Below are positions 1 through 9,333 of a stretch of DNA of 64,000 nt, piece by piece. The stretch is taken from the NCBI GenBank assembly GCA_902802105.1, contig CADCKR010000010.1, forward strand, positions 22,085 to 86,084, given 5' to 3'. This DNA is from an uncultured Ruminococcus sp. (GTDB lineage Bacteria; Bacillota; Clostridia; Oscillospirales; Acutalibacteraceae). Positions within the stretch are counted from its first letter, which is position 1. Each line of letters opens with the position of its first letter. A model generated the notes under the pieces. The model worked only from the letters and a program-made list of their open reading frames with translations. It ran no database searches and was not told the DNA's origin. A program made the position numbers and the translations under genes.

Positions 1-1
1 G

Positions 2-136
2 CTGTTCAACCTTCGCTTTCAGCTTGCAATAAATCAGCTCGACAACCCGATGCGTATATCAGCAGTAAAGAAAGACATCGCAAGAGTAAAGACAGTTATC
101 CGTCAGAACGAGCTTTCCGAAAAAGCTGACGCATAA
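2..136 (+). CDS. rpmC: 50S ribosomal protein L29 (3' end only)
   Basis: The window opens inside this gene; 44 C-terminal residues are visible, including the typical L29 ending with DNPMRI and [15 protein letters not shown]29 sits at the peptide exit tunnel of the large subunit. The stop is followed after 20 nt by rpsQ, the standard S10/spc operon order. The 5' part lies outside the window. Confidence 0.93.
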   Translation: MFNLRFQLAINQLDNPMRISAVKKDIARVKTVIRQNELSEKADA

Positions 137-156
137 GGTGAAGGAGGAAATGCACT

Positions 157-414
157 GTGAGTGAGAGAAATCTTAGAAAAACAGATGTCGGTAAGGTAGT
201 AAGCGACAAGATGGACAAGACCGTTGTTGTTGCTATTGAGAACAGCGTAAAGCACCCGCTTTACAATAAGATCATCAAGCGCACCATCAGACTGAAGGTT
301 CACGATGAGAACAATGAGTGCAGGGTCGGCGACCGTGTACGCATCATGGAGACACGTCCTCTTTCTAAGGATAAGAGATGGCGTCTTGTTGAGATCATAG
401 AGAAGGCTAAATAA
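157..414 (+). CDS. rpsQ: 30S ribosomal protein S17
   Basis: An 85-residue protein of normal S17 length that binds 16S rRNA early in small-subunit assembly. Family signatures seen are the N-terminal [18 protein letters not shown] stretch and the central [12 protein letters not shown]. The start is GTG at 157, placed correctly after AAGGAGG at 141-147. It belongs to the rpmC-rpsQ-rplN run. Confidence 0.97.
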   Translation: MSERNLRKTDVGKVVSDKMDKTVVVAIENSVKHPLYNKIIKRTIRLKVHDENNECRVGDRVRIMETRPLSKDKRWRLVEIIEKAK

Positions 415-447
415 TAACAGCACTTTTTGTTAAAGGAGGAAAGCACT

Positions 448-816
448 GTGGTACAGCAGCAGACCTACCTCAAAGTGGCCGACAATACCGGAGCAAAGGA
501 GCTTATGTGCATCCGTGTTTTAGGTGGAACCGGCAGGAGGTACGCAAATATAGGCGACGTTGTGGTAGCTTCCGTTAAAAAAGCAGCACCCGGCGGCGTT
601 GTTAAAAAAGGCGACGTAGTAAAAGCAGTTATCGTTCGTTCAGCTAAGGGCGTTCGTCGTGAGGACGGCACATATATCAGATTTGATGAGAATGCGGCAG
701 TTATAATCAAGGACGACAAGAACCCGAAGGGAACACGTATTTTTGGACCGGTTGCAAGAGAGCTTCGTGACAAGGATTACATGAAGATCCTCAGCCTTGC
801 TCCGGAAGTGCTTTGA
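448..816 (+). CDS. rplN: 50S ribosomal protein L14
   Basis: A 122-residue protein, exactly the usual L14 length when started at GTG 448; an in-frame earlier start at 427 would add residues encoded by the ribosome-binding site AAAGGAGGA (432-440) and is rejected. The family block [15 protein letters not shown] at the N-terminus and the C-terminal [11 protein letters not shown] are intact. L14 contacts 23S rRNA and forms an intersubunit bridge. Confidence 0.97.
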   Translation: MVQQQTYLKVADNTGAKELMCIRVLGGTGRRYANIGDVVVASVKKAAPGGVVKKGDVVKAVIVRSAKGVRREDGTYIRFDENAAVIIKDDKNPKGTRIFGPVARELRDKDYMKILSLAPEVL

Positions 817-830
817 TGGAGGTGCATGAT

Positions 831-1151
831 ATGAACAATAAGCTTCACATTAAAACAGGCGACACAGTAGTTGTTCTGAGCGGCACCGAAAAGGGCAAAA
901 AGGGCAAGGTACTTGCAGTAAGCCCCAAAGAAGGCAAGGTAATCATCGAGAAGGTAAACCTTGTTTCAAAGCACGTCAAGCCCCGTAAGATGGGCGACCA
1001 GGGCGGCATTGTAGAAGCAGAGGGCGCTATGTACGCCTGCAAGGTACAGGTAGTATGCCCCCGCTGCAAGAAGCCTACAAGAGTTGCTCACAGAATTCTT
1101 GAGGACGGCACCAAGGAACGCATTTGCAAAAAATGCGGCGAGGCGCTTTAA
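831..1151 (+). CDS. rplX: 50S ribosomal protein L24
   Basis: A 106-residue L24, one of the proteins that initiates large-subunit assembly. The KOW motif is visible as VVVLSGTEKGKKGKVLAV near residues 12-29, and the C-terminus carries a CPRCKKPTRVAHR zinc-finger-like segment with a second CKKCG pair. The ATG at 831 follows GGAGGTG at 818-824; an upstream in-frame ATG at 813 overlaps rplN and has no ribosome site. Confidence 0.96.
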   Translation: MNNKLHIKTGDTVVVLSGTEKGKKGKVLAVSPKEGKVIIEKVNLVSKHVKPRKMGDQGGIVEAEGAMYACKVQVVCPRCKKPTRVAHRILEDGTKERICKKCGEAL

Positions 1152-1165
1152 GGAGGTAACGACAC

Positions 1166-1705
1166 ATGACAAGACTTAAAGATCTCTATGTGAAGGAAGC
1201 TGCTCCTGCTCTTATGAAGAAGTTTTCTTACAAGAGCGTAATGCAGATCCCGAAGCTTGAGAAGATCGTCATCAACGTAGGCGCCGGCGAAGCAAAGGAA
1301 AACTCCAAGGCTATAGACGCTATCAGCGGCGATCTTGCAAAGATCACCGGCCAGAAGCCCGTAGTATGCCGTGCAAAGAAGTCTGTCGCTAACTTTAAGC
1401 TCCGTGAGGGTATGCCCAACGGCGTTAAGGTAACACTCAGAGGCGACAAGATGTATGAGTTCATGGACAGACTCTTCAATGTAGCTCTCCCCAGAGTTCG
1501 TGACTTCCGCGGTATCAACCCGAACTCATTCGACGGCAGAGGCAACTACAATATGGGACTTAAAGAGCAGCTTATCTTCCCCGAGATCGAGTTCGACAAG
1601 ATCGACAAGGTCCGCGGTATGGACATCTGCTTTGTAACAACGGCAACAACAGACGAAGAGGCTCGTGAGCTGCTTACGCTTATGGGCGCTCCGTTCAGCA
1701 AGTAA
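1166..1705 (+). CDS. rplE: 50S ribosomal protein L5
   Basis: A 179-residue L5 of normal length, which binds 5S rRNA in the central protuberance. Recognisable segments are [19 protein letters not shown] and [18 protein letters not shown]. The ATG follows AAGGAGG at 1151-1157, 14 nt after rplX. Confidence 0.97.
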   Translation: MTRLKDLYVKEAAPALMKKFSYKSVMQIPKLEKIVINVGAGEAKENSKAIDAISGDLAKITGQKPVVCRAKKSVANFKLREGMPNGVKVTLRGDKMYEFMDRLFNVALPRVRDFRGINPNSFDGRGNYNMGLKEQLIFPEIEFDKIDKVRGMDICFVTTATTDEEARELLTLMGAPFSK

Positions 1706-1717
1706 GGAGGGATCATC

Positions 1718-1903
1718 GTGGCCAAGACATCAATGAAGGTTAAACAGCAGAGAGAACCCAAGTTCTCTACAAGAGCATATAACAGATGCAAGATCTGTGG
1801 CAGGCCGCACGCTTATCTCCGTAAATATGGTGTTTGCCGTATCTGCTTCAGAGAGCTTGCTTACAAGGGCGAGATCCCAGGTGTGAAGAAGGCAAGCTGG
1901 TAA
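1718..1903 (+). CDS. rpsN: 30S ribosomal protein S14, zinc-binding type
   Basis: A 61-residue short S14 of the type Z form. Two CxxC pairs (CKIC and CRIC, near residues 24-27 and 40-43) make the zinc ribbon that the longer zinc-free paralogue lacks. The start is GTG at 1718 after AAGGAGG (1704-1710). Housekeeping member of the spc operon. Confidence 0.97.
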   Translation: MAKTSMKVKQQREPKFSTRAYNRCKICGRPHAYLRKYGVCRICFRELAYKGEIPGVKKASW

Positions 1904-1927
1904 GGCTAAATAAGGAGGTAACCGATT

Positions 1928-2326
1928 ATGCAGATTACAGATGCTATTGCAGATCTGCTTACGAGAATCCGTAATGCAAATACTGCAAAACATGATACAG
2001 TAGAAGTTCCCGCTTCAAACATCAAAAAGGCTATCGTTCAGATCCTTCTTGACGAGGGATATATCAAGAGCTTTACCGTTATTGAGGATAACAAGCAGGG
2101 AATCATCAAGATCACGCTGAAATATACAGACGGCAAGGCTCCTGTTATCACAGGACTCAAGAGAGTATCAAAGCCCGGCCTGCGTATCTACAGCGATGTA
2201 GAGAATATGCCGAAGGTAATGAAGGGACTCGGAGTTGCCATCATCTCAACATCAAAGGGCGTTATGACAGACCGTCAGGCACGCAGGGAAAATGTTGGCG
2301 GCGAAGTTCTTGCATACATTTGGTAA
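1928..2326 (+). CDS. rpsH: 30S ribosomal protein S8
   Basis: A 132-residue S8 of normal length; it binds the central domain of 16S rRNA and in many bacteria is the spc-operon translational repressor. Typical N-terminus is [18 protein letters not shown], and the conserved C-terminus runs [20 protein letters not shown]. The ATG follows AAGGAGG at 1912-1918. Confidence 0.97.
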   Translation: MQITDAIADLLTRIRNANTAKHDTVEVPASNIKKAIVQILLDEGYIKSFTVIEDNKQGIIKITLKYTDGKAPVITGLKRVSKPGLRIYSDVENMPKVMKGLGVAIISTSKGVMTDRQARRENVGGEVLAYIW

Positions 2327-2338
2327 GGGGGCGCTGAA

Positions 2339-2884
2339 ATGTCACGAATTGGAAGAAAACCCATAAATATTCCCGCCGGAGTTACCGTATCTATCGGTGA
2401 CGGCGTTATCACAGTCAAGGGTCCTAAGGGCGAGCTGACAAAGCCTTTCCACAAGAACATGACTGTAAAGCAGGAGGGCACCGAGATCATCGTAAGCCGT
2501 CCTGATGATGCAAAAGAGAACCGTTCACTTCACGGTCTTACCCGTTCAAACATCCATAACATGGTTGTTGGTGTTACCGACGGATTCTCAAAGGAGCTTG
2601 ACGTAAACGGCGTCGGCTACCGTGTGCAGAAGAAGGGCAAGGAGCTCGTTATGAACCTGGGTTATTCACATCAGGTAGTCGTTTGCGATACAGATGATAT
2701 AACCATCGAGGCTCCCACACCCAACAAGATCATTATCCGCGGTATCGACAAACAGAAGGTCGGCCAGTTTGCCGCAGAGGTAAGAGAGAAGCGTCCGCCT
2801 GAGCCGTATAAGGGCAAGGGTATCAAGTACGTTGACGAGGTTATCCGCCGCAAGGAAGGTAAAGCCGGCAAGGGTAAGAAGTAA
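2339..2884 (+). CDS. rplF: 50S ribosomal protein L6
   Basis: A 181-residue L6 with the standard start MSRIGRKPINIPAGV and the C-terminal RPPEPYKGKGIKY signature for 23S rRNA binding near the factor-binding centre. The ATG lies 12 nt after rpsH, behind AAGGGGG. Confidence 0.97.
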   Translation: MSRIGRKPINIPAGVTVSIGDGVITVKGPKGELTKPFHKNMTVKQEGTEIIVSRPDDAKENRSLHGLTRSNIHNMVVGVTDGFSKELDVNGVGYRVQKKGKELVMNLGYSHQVVVCDTDDITIEAPTPNKIIIRGIDKQKVGQFAAEVREKRPPEPYKGKGIKYVDEVIRRKEGKAGKGKK

Positions 2885-2902
2885 TGAAGGAGTGAGTAAG
2901 AT

Positions 2903-3262
2903 ATGGTTAAAAAGCCTGATACAAATAAGGCAAGACTTAAGCGCCACAAGAGAGTTCGCAGCAAGATCAGCGGAACTGCTGAGTGTCCTCGCCTTAATGT
3001 CTTTCGCTCCACCAACAACATCTATGCTCAGCTGATCGACGATGTAAAGGGTGTAACTCTGGCATCTGCTTCGACGCTCGATAAGGAAATTGATGTTTAC
3101 GGCGGAAACAAGGACGCAGCACGCAAGGTCGGTGCTCTCATCGCTAAGAGAGCGCTTGACAAGGGCATTACCGAGGTCGTATTTGACCGAGGCGGCTATA
3201 TATTCCACGGCCGTGTCAAGGAGCTGGCCGAAGGCGCTCGTGAGGGCGGCCTCAAGTTCTAA
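2903..3262 (+). CDS. rplR: 50S ribosomal protein L18
   Basis: A 119-residue L18, the other major 5S rRNA-binding protein. The basic N-terminus [17 protein letters not shown] and the block [21 protein letters not shown] are diagnostic. The ATG at 2903 follows AAGGAG at 2886-2891. Confidence 0.97.
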   Translation: MVKKPDTNKARLKRHKRVRSKISGTAECPRLNVFRSTNNIYAQLIDDVKGVTLASASTLDKEIDVYGGNKDAARKVGALIAKRALDKGITEVVFDRGGYIFHGRVKELAEGAREGGLKF

Positions 3263-3279
3263 GATAGGAGGAGAAAACT

Positions 3280-3777
3280 TTGGCTATAATTGACGGATCA
3301 ACTTTGGATTTGAAGGAGCACGTTGTTGCTATCAACCGTGTATCCAAAACAGTAAAGGGCGGTCGTATCTTCAAGTTTGCTGCTCTCGTCGTCGTAGGTG
3401 ACGGTCAGGGTACAGTAGGCTTCGGCATCGGTAAGGCAGGCGAGGTTCCGGATGCTATCCGCAAGGGCATCGAGGATGCCAAGAAGAACCTCAAGAAGAT
3501 CTCCCTTAAAGGCACAACGATCCCCCACGAGATCATTGGTGAGTTTGGCGCAGGCAGAGTTATCATGAAGCCCGCAGCTCCCGGTACCGGCGTTATCGCA
3601 GGCGGTCCTGTTCGTGCCGTTATTGAGGCAGTAGGCATCAAGGATATCAGAACAAAGGCTCTTCGCTCAAATAACCCCTGCAATGTTGTAAGAGCTACGC
3701 TCGCAGGTCTTGAGAGCCTCAGAACAGCAGACGAGGTTGCGGCTGTCCGTGGCAAGACTGCTAAGGAAATTCTGTAA
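3280..3777 (+). CDS. rpsE: 30S ribosomal protein S5
   Basis: A 165-residue S5, which takes part in decoding fidelity and mRNA unwinding. The N-terminal block ([19 protein letters not shown]) and [17 protein letters not shown] are intact. The start codon is TTG at 3280, set by AGGAGG at 3267-3272. It is one of several TTG starts in this operon. Confidence 0.97.
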   Translation: MAIIDGSTLDLKEHVVAINRVSKTVKGGRIFKFAALVVVGDGQGTVGFGIGKAGEVPDAIRKGIEDAKKNLKKISLKGTTIPHEIIGEFGAGRVIMKPAAPGTGVIAGGPVRAVIEAVGIKDIRTKALRSNNPCNVVRATLAGLESLRTADEVAAVRGKTAKEIL

Positions 3778-3792
3778 TTGGAGGTAGCAGAC

Positions 3793-3972
3793 ATGGCACA
3801 GCTTAAGATTACTCTTAAAAAGAGCTTAATTGGAAGACCGAAGAACCAGATTGCAACTGCCAATTCACTCGGTCTTACAAAGCCGGGTAAGACAACAGTA
3901 CAGCCCGACAATGTACAGACTCAGGGAAAGATCAACACGATCAGACACCTTGTAGAGGTCACAGAAGCATAA
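3793..3972 (+). CDS. rpmD: 50S ribosomal protein L30
   Basis: A 59-residue L30, normal for bacteria. The pattern [16 protein letters not shown] followed by [11 protein letters not shown] is typical. The ATG at 3793 follows TTGGAGGTAG (3778-3787); that TTG could open the frame 15 nt earlier but would lie inside the ribosome site. Confidence 0.96.
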   Translation: MAQLKITLKKSLIGRPKNQIATANSLGLTKPGKTTVQPDNVQTQGKINTIRHLVEVTEA

Positions 3973-3992
3973 AGCAAGGAGGTGCGATAATA

Positions 3993-4433
3993 ATGAATTT
4001 GCACGAACTTTCACCTGCTGAGGGTGCAAAAAAGTCATCCAAGAGGATAGGCAGAGGCCACGGCTCAGGCTGGGGCAAGACTGCCGGCAAGGGTCACAAA
4101 GGTCAGAAGGCACGTTCAGGCGGCAGCATCCGTCCCGGCTTTGAAGGCGGTCAGATGCCTCTCCAGAGACGTGTTCCTAAGAGGGGCTTCAACAACATCT
4201 TCGCTAAAACTATTGTAGCTATCAATGTTTCCGCTTTGAATGCCTTTGAGGACGGCGTTGAGGTAACAGCTCAGGCACTCATCGAGAAGGGCATTGTAAA
4301 GAATGCCTGCGACGGCATCAAGGTGTTGGGAAACGGTACACTTACAAAGAAGCTCACAGTTAAGGTTGCAGCCTTTTCAGAGTCAGCAAAGCAGAAAATA
4401 GAAGCTGCGGGAGGAAAGGCTGAGGTGGTTTGA
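3993..4433 (+). CDS. rplO: 50S ribosomal protein L15
   Basis: A 146-residue L15 with the glycine/basic N-terminal extension ([20 protein letters not shown]) that threads into 23S rRNA and the [15 protein letters not shown] block. The ATG at 3993 follows AGGAGGTG. The last codons contain the ribosome site of secY, which starts 2 nt after the stop. Confidence 0.97.
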   Translation: MNLHELSPAEGAKKSSKRIGRGHGSGWGKTAGKGHKGQKARSGGSIRPGFEGGQMPLQRRVPKRGFNNIFAKTIVAINVSALNAFEDGVEVTAQALIEKGIVKNACDGIKVLGNGTLTKKLTVKVAAFSESAKQKIEAAGGKAEVV

Positions 4434-4434
4434 T

Positions 4435-5751
4435 TTGTTTAAAACTATCGCAAATGCCTGGAAGCTTCCCGATCTTCGCAAGAAGATGCTCTTTACACTT
4501 TTTATAGTATTCATTTTCAGGATAGGTTCGGTCATTCCTGTACCGTTCCTTGACGTTCATGCACTTAAATCACTTACTGCCGGTCTTTCGGGCGGCGAGA
4601 GTATGCTTGCATATTTCGACCTGTTCTCCGGCGGCGCGTTCTCAAATGCAACACTGTTCGCAATGTCAGTTACCCCGTACATCAACTCTTCAATTATCAT
4701 GCAGCTTCTCTCTGTTGCAATACCGCCCCTTGAGCGTCTTACCAAAGAGGGCGTCGAGGGCAGAAAGAAGATCGCAACGATAACGAGATATGTTACCGTT
4801 CTTTTGGGTATCATACAAGGTACGGCTTATTACATCTGGCTGCTCAGATCTAACATTGTTGAATATCAGGGCTGGAGCTTCGAGGGTGTGTTTACAGCAA
4901 TCGTTATCATCCTTGCGTTCACAGCAGGTACGGCACTCATGATGTGGCTCGGTGAGCAGATAAACCAGAACGGAGTAGGCAATGGTATCTCCATTCTGCT
5001 CTTCGTTGGTATTATCGCAAGGATCCCTGTTACCTTCAGAACACTTTGGGAAACATTCAAGGCCGGTCTTGAGGGTGACACTGCAAAGATCATCTATCCG
5101 ATAGTCTTTGTAATTCTCTTCCTTGTCATTATATGGGTGATCGTATTTATGAATGACGCTGAACGCCGCATTCCCGTACAGTATGCAAAGCGTGTTGTCG
5201 GACGTAAAATGTATGGCGGTCAGAGCACATATCTGCCTATTAAAGTAGGTCTTTCGGGCGTAATGCCGATCATCTTCGCAAGCTCCATTCTGTCTATCCC
5301 GTCAACGATCCTCCTCTTTATCGGTGAGGAAAACGTAACGAGCGACTTCTGGAAGGGCTTCTTCAAGGCCTTCACAATGGGCGGCTGGATATACATCGGC
5401 CTTTACTTCCTCCTTATCATCGGTTTTGCATATTTCTATGTTACTATCCAGTACAACCCGATAGAAATGTCCAACAACCTCCGTCAGAACAACGGTACGA
5501 TAAAGGGAATCCGTCCGGGCAAGCCCACCACGGACTATATTGCAAAGATCCTTTCAAAAATCACACTTATTGGCGCACTCTTCTTAGCGTTTATCGCTAT
5601 CGTTCCTCTCATCTATTCAAACGTAACAAACATGAGAGGCCTTATGATGGGCGGTACATCCGTCATCATCCTTGTAGGTGTTGCGCTTGATACGATGAAG
5701 CAGATCGAATCCCAGATGATGATGAGAAATTATAAGGGATTCCTTGATTAA
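4435..5751 (+). CDS. secY: Protein translocase channel subunit SecY
   Basis: A 438-residue, ten-helix SecY, the inner-membrane channel of the Sec system. The plug/first-helix segment (RIGSVIPVPFLD), the NQNGVGNGISILLF loop and the cytoplasmic RRIPVQYAKR segment are family hallmarks. It starts at TTG 4435, directly after rplO, with GAGGTGG as ribosome site, so it is translationally coupled. It is followed at once by adk. YajC, an accessory Sec factor, is encoded 12 kb downstream. Confidence 0.97.
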   Translation: MFKTIANAWKLPDLRKKMLFTLFIVFIFRIGSVIPVPFLDVHALKSLTAGLSGGESMLAYFDLFSGGAFSNATLFAMSVTPYINSSIIMQLLSVAIPPLERLTKEGVEGRKKIATITRYVTVLLGIIQGTAYYIWLLRSNIVEYQGWSFEGVFTAIVIILAFTAGTALMMWLGEQINQNGVGNGISILLFVGIIARIPVTFRTLWETFKAGLEGDTAKIIYPIVFVILFLVIIWVIVFMNDAERRIPVQYAKRVVGRKMYGGQSTYLPIKVGLSGVMPIIFASSILSIPSTILLFIGEENVTSDFWKGFFKAFTMGGWIYIGLYFLLIIGFAYFYVTIQYNPIEMSNNLRQNNGTIKGIRPGKPTTDYIAKILSKITLIGALFLAFIAIVPLIYSNVTNMRGLMMGGTSVIILVGVALDTMKQIESQMMMRNYKGFLD

Positions 5752-5776
5752 TCTACTGACCGAAAGGAGTATTAAT

Positions 5777-6409
5777 ATGAATATTATCTTACTTGGCGCT
5801 CCCGGCGCAGGAAAAGGCACACAGGCAGAGGTTATTTGTGATCGTCTTAATATCCCGACGATCTCTACAGGAAACATTATTCGTGAGGCGCTGAAGACCG
5901 GCACTGAGATGGGTCTGAAGGCTAAGAGCTATATGGAAGCCGGACAGCTTGTTCCGGATGAGGTCGTTATCGGCATCATCAAGGAAAGACTTGCTAAAGA
6001 TGACTGCCAGAAGGGCTTCATTCTTGACGGTTTCCCCAGAACCATTCCTCAGGCTGAGGCTCTGGACAAAATGGGCATCGTTATTGACAAGGTAATTGAT
6101 ATCGAGGTCAAGGACGAGGCTATCGTAAAGAGAATGTCCGGACGCCGTGTCTGCGAGAAGTGCGGCGCAAGCTACCACATGGAGTATAAGAAGCCTGCGG
6201 TAGAAGGCGTTTGCGATAAGTGCGCAGGCACCCTTGTTCAGCGTAAGGATGACCATCCGGATACAGTTAATGCTCGTCTTGAGGTTTATCATAAGGAGAC
6301 CGAGCCTCTCAAGGATTATTATGAGAAGCAGGGCAAGCTCTCAATAGTGGAAGGACAGGCAACAATAGAGTCTACAACAGAACTTATTCTGAAGGCTATC
6401 GAGGCTTGA
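5777..6409 (+). CDS. adk: Adenylate kinase, zinc-LID type
   Basis: A 210-residue adenylate kinase (ATP + AMP = 2 ADP). The P-loop GAPGAGKGT is at residues 7-15, and GFPRT for AMP binding and the LID domain follow. The LID carries two CxxC pairs (CEKC and CDKC), the structural zinc site of the Gram-positive form. The ATG at 5777 follows AAAGGAG; an in-frame earlier start overlaps the end of secY and lacks a ribosome site. Confidence 0.97.
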   Translation: MNIILLGAPGAGKGTQAEVICDRLNIPTISTGNIIREALKTGTEMGLKAKSYMEAGQLVPDEVVIGIIKERLAKDDCQKGFILDGFPRTIPQAEALDKMGIVIDKVIDIEVKDEAIVKRMSGRRVCEKCGASYHMEYKKPAVEGVCDKCAGTLVQRKDDHPDTVNARLEVYHKETEPLKDYYEKQGKLSIVEGQATIESTTELILKAIEA

Positions 6410-6412
6410 TCT

Positions 6413-7165
6413 ATGGTGATCCTGAAAACCGTCCGTGATATCGCAGTTATGCGTGAGGCGGGCAGAATTTCTCAGAGAGCATTGCGTGAAGCAGGGAAGG
6501 CTGTTGAGCCCGGAGTATCCACAAAGGAGCTTGACAGCATTGTCCGCAGCTGTATTGAAAAGCAGGGGGCGACCCCTTCTTTTCTCGGCTACGGCGGGTT
6601 CCCCGCAAGCGCTTGTATTTCAGTAAATGATGTAGTCATCCACGGCATACCGGGCAGTGACAAGATCCTGAAAAACGGCGATATCGTAAGCATAGACGTA
6701 GGCGCTTACTATAAAGGCTTCCACGGCGACAACGCATGGACCTTCGCCTGCGGTGATGTGTCTGCCGAAGCTCAGGCTCTGATGGACGCCACAAGAGAGG
6801 CTCTCTTTGAGGGTATCAGGGCGGCAACTGCCGGAAACAGGATCGGTGATATAGGTCATGCGGTCCAGAAGTATGTCGAGGCACGCAGTTACTCGGTGGT
6901 AAGAGATTTTGTCGGCCACGGAGTAGGTGCGAAGCTGCATGAAGATCCAAGCGTACCCAATTACGGCACTCCCGGACGAGGTGTGCGCCTGATGCCGGGC
7001 ATGGTGATAGCCATTGAGCCAATGGTAAACCAAGGTACACACAGGGTACGGGTGCTATCAGACAAATGGACAACGGTAACCGCCGACGGGAAGCTCTCGG
7101 CTCACTTTGAGCATACGGTAGCGATAACATCGGGCGGACCTGTAATTCTCACATTGCCGGACTGA
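6413..7165 (+). CDS. map: Methionine aminopeptidase type I
   Basis: A 250-residue type I enzyme that removes the initiator methionine. Metal ligands of the pita-bread fold are visible: D in SIDVGA, D in GDNAWTF, H in VGHGVG, E in AIEPM and E in FEHTVAI. It starts 3 nt after adk, the usual secY-adk-map order. Two adjacent starts (ATG 6413, GTG 6416) are both possible. Confidence 0.96.
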   Translation: MVILKTVRDIAVMREAGRISQRALREAGKAVEPGVSTKELDSIVRSCIEKQGATPSFLGYGGFPASACISVNDVVIHGIPGSDKILKNGDIVSIDVGAYYKGFHGDNAWTFACGDVSAEAQALMDATREALFEGIRAATAGNRIGDIGHAVQKYVEARSYSVVRDFVGHGVGAKLHEDPSVPNYGTPGRGVRLMPGMVIAIEPMVNQGTHRVRVLSDKWTTVTADGKLSAHFEHTVAITSGGPVILTLPD

Positions 7166-7173
7166 GGTGGAAT

Positions 7174-7440
7174 ATGCAGTTCGAAACAGGTATGGTCGTC
7201 AGATCCAAAAAAGGCCGCGATAAGGGCAGGTTCTATATGGTTTGCGGGTCAAGCGGCGCTCTGGTGCTTGTCACCGACGGCTGCAGGCGTACACTTGATG
7301 CACCCAAGGCCAAGAACCCGATCCACCTGGCGCCTACAAGAACGGTGCTCAGAGGCACGGCTTCAGTATCTGACAGCGAAATTCGCAAAGCTCTGTCTGA
7401 GTTCACGGACAGGATCGCTCTTCCTAAGGAGGTCATGTAA
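7174..7440 (+). CDS. KOW-domain RNA-binding protein between map and infA
   Basis: A small 88-residue protein. Its first half ([18 protein letters not shown]) is a KOW/L14e-like RNA-binding fold, and the rest is basic and loosely conserved. Similar short proteins between map and infA are usual in Clostridia, so a ribosome-associated role is likely but not proven. The 3' end of the gene holds the ribosome site AAGGAGG (7425-7431) for infA, which suggests translational coupling. Confidence 0.85.
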   Translation: MQFETGMVVRSKKGRDKGRFYMVCGSSGALVLVTDGCRRTLDAPKAKNPIHLAPTRTVLRGTASVSDSEIRKALSEFTDRIALPKEVM

Positions 7441-7441
7441 A

Positions 7442-7660
7442 TTGTCAAAGCAGGATGTAATTGAGGTAGAAGGCGTAGTTAAAGAGGCTCTTCCCAATGC
7501 ACAGTTCAAGGTAGAGCTCCAGAACGGTCATGTTATACTTGCTCATATTTCGGGTAAGCTCAGGATGAACTTTATCCGCATACTTCCCGGTGACAAGGTG
7601 ACAGTGGAAATGTCACCCTACGATCTTACCAAGGGTCGTATAACATGGCGCAGCAAGTAA
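7442..7660 (+). CDS. infA: Translation initiation factor IF-1
   Basis: A 72-residue IF-1, a single S1/OB-fold domain that occupies the ribosomal A site during initiation. The sequence [20 protein letters not shown] and the RIDV-like end ([13 protein letters not shown]) are diagnostic. The start is TTG at 7442, 1 nt after the stop of the KOW gene; this gives the normal length, whereas the longer frame opening at 7268 runs through that gene and is rejected. Confidence 0.95.
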   Translation: MSKQDVIEVEGVVKEALPNAQFKVELQNGHVILAHISGKLRMNFIRILPGDKVTVEMSPYDLTKGRITWRSK

Positions 7661-7708
7661 TAAATAAGCAAGGCTATAATGGCTTTTAATGAAAGGAATG
7701 ATACCACG

Positions 7709-7822
7709 ATGAAAGTCAGACCTTCAGTAAAGAAAATCTGCGAAAAATGTAAGGTTATAAAGCGCAAGGGCAAGATCATGGTTATCTGTGAGAACCCCAA
7801 GCACAAGCAGCGTCAGGGCTAA
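7709..7822 (+). CDS. rpmJ: 50S ribosomal protein L36
   Basis: A 37-residue L36, the smallest ribosomal protein, with its zinc ligands CEKC (residues 11-14), C27 and H32 present (the C+ form). The ATG follows AAAGGAAT. The order infA-rpmJ-rpsM is the conserved one. Confidence 0.96.
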   Translation: MKVRPSVKKICEKCKVIKRKGKIMVICENPKHKQRQG

Positions 7823-7853
7823 TGACGCCGTAACATAAACGGAGGTGCAAAGA

Positions 7854-8222
7854 ATGGCACGTATTTCAGGTGTAGATTTACCCAGAGATAAAAGAGTCGA
7901 GATCGGCTTGACTTATATTTACGGCATCGGCCGTAAGACATCCAACGATATTCTTGCAGCAACAGGTATCAACCCCGATACTCGTGTAAGAGATCTTACC
8001 GAGGACGATATCTCTAAGCTCAGAGAATACATCGACCACAACTGCCGCGTTGAGGGTGATCTCAGACGTGATGTAGCTTTCGATATCAAGAGACTTATCG
8101 AGATCGGCTGCTACAGAGGCGTTCGTCACCGCAAAGGTCTTCCTGTAAGAGGTCAGCGTTCAAAGACAAACGCTCGTACAAGAAAAGGCCCCAGAAAGAC
8201 AATGGCTAATAAGAAGAAATAA
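7854..8222 (+). CDS. rpsM: 30S ribosomal protein S13
   Basis: A 122-residue S13 beginning [18 protein letters not shown], with the C-terminal [16 protein letters not shown]-type tail (here [18 protein letters not shown]). It sits in the head of the small subunit and contacts P-site tRNA. The ATG 7854 is set by GGAGGTG at 7841-7847. Confidence 0.97.
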   Translation: MARISGVDLPRDKRVEIGLTYIYGIGRKTSNDILAATGINPDTRVRDLTEDDISKLREYIDHNCRVEGDLRRDVAFDIKRLIEIGCYRGVRHRKGLPVRGQRSKTNARTRKGPRKTMANKKK

Positions 8223-8241
8223 TCAGGGGAGGAATTAACTG

Positions 8242-8646
8242 ATGGCAGTTCAGAAAAGCGCAAAAAAGACTACTATCCGCAGACGTCGTGAGCGCAAGAA
8301 TATTGAAAAGGGCGCTGCTCATATTCAGTCAACATTCAACAATACGATCGTAACGATTTCAGACGTTTACGGCAATGCGATCTCTTGGGCAAGCGCCGGC
8401 GAGCTCGGCTTCAGAGGCTCAAGAAAGTCCACTCCGTTTGCTGCACAGTCCGCTGCTGAGACAGCAGCAAGGGCTGCTATGGAGCACGGCATGAAGAGCG
8501 TTGAGGTCTATGTAAAGGGCCCGGGCGCAGGCAGAGAGGCAGCTATCAGAGCACTTCAGTCTGCAGGCCTTGAGGTCAGCATGATCAAGGACGTAACACC
8601 CATCCCGCACAATGGTTGCCGTCCTCCGAAGAGAAGACGTGTATAA
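8242..8646 (+). CDS. rpsK: 30S ribosomal protein S11
   Basis: A 134-residue S11 with a basic N-terminus and the conserved [16 protein letters not shown] and CRPPKRRRV ends. It is part of the platform near the E site. The ATG follows GGGGAGG. Confidence 0.97.
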   Translation: MAVQKSAKKTTIRRRRERKNIEKGAAHIQSTFNNTIVTISDVYGNAISWASAGELGFRGSRKSTPFAAQSAAETAARAAMEHGMKSVEVYVKGPGAGREAAIRALQSAGLEVSMIKDVTPIPHNGCRPPKRRRV

Positions 8647-8666
8647 AATAGTGGAGGTGCACAGAC

Positions 8667-9263
8667 ATGGCAGTAAATAAAGACCCGATCCTTAAGAGAT
8701 GCAGATACCTCGGCATCAGCCCTTCTGTTGTCGGTATCAGCAAGTCATCCAACAGAAACCCCAACGCTAACTCCAGAAGAAAGGTCTCCGAATACGGAGT
8801 ACAGCTCAAGGAGAAGCAGAAGCTCAAGTTCATCTACGGCGTACTTGAGAAGCCTTTCCATCACTACTTTGAGATCGCTTCAAAGATGGAGGGTCAGGCA
8901 GGTAACAACCTTATCACAGTTCTTGAGTCAAGACTTGACAGCGTTATCTACAGAATGGGCTATGCTCTCACAAGAAGAGACGCCCGCCAGATCGCTACAC
9001 ACGGTCATTTCCTCGTAAATGGCAGAAGAGTAGATATCCCCTCCTACAGAGTTAAGGTAGGCGATGTTATCACTCTCAGAGATAAGAGCAAGAGCAGTGC
9101 AAAGTTCAAGGATATAGCAGAGCAGACAGGCGGCAGAGTTTCTCCCCTGTGGCTCGAAATGAATAAAGAGCAGTTCTCCGCCAAGATCGTTCGTATGCCC
9201 ACGATCGAGGATATTGACTATGAAGTTGCTCCTCATCTTATCGTTGAGTTGTACTCCAAGTAA
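8667..9263 (+). CDS. rpsD: 30S ribosomal protein S4
   Basis: A 198-residue S4, a primary 16S rRNA binder and in many bacteria the alpha-operon regulator. The S4 RNA-binding domain is visible from about residue 90 (ESRLDSVIYRMGYALTRRDA, GHFLVNGRRVDIPSY). A 70-nt gap with a short GC hairpin (about 9294-9312) separates it from rpoA. Confidence 0.97.
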   Translation: MAVNKDPILKRCRYLGISPSVVGISKSSNRNPNANSRRKVSEYGVQLKEKQKLKFIYGVLEKPFHHYFEIASKMEGQAGNNLITVLESRLDSVIYRMGYALTRRDARQIATHGHFLVNGRRVDIPSYRVKVGDVITLRDKSKSSAKFKDIAEQTGGRVSPLWLEMNKEQFSAKIVRMPTIEDIDYEVAPHLIVELYSK

Positions 9264-9333
9264 TCCGTCCGATTTTTGCTGGTTACACACATCATGGCGG
9301 CCTTGCGCCGCCTAATGTCAAGGAGGTTAGCTG

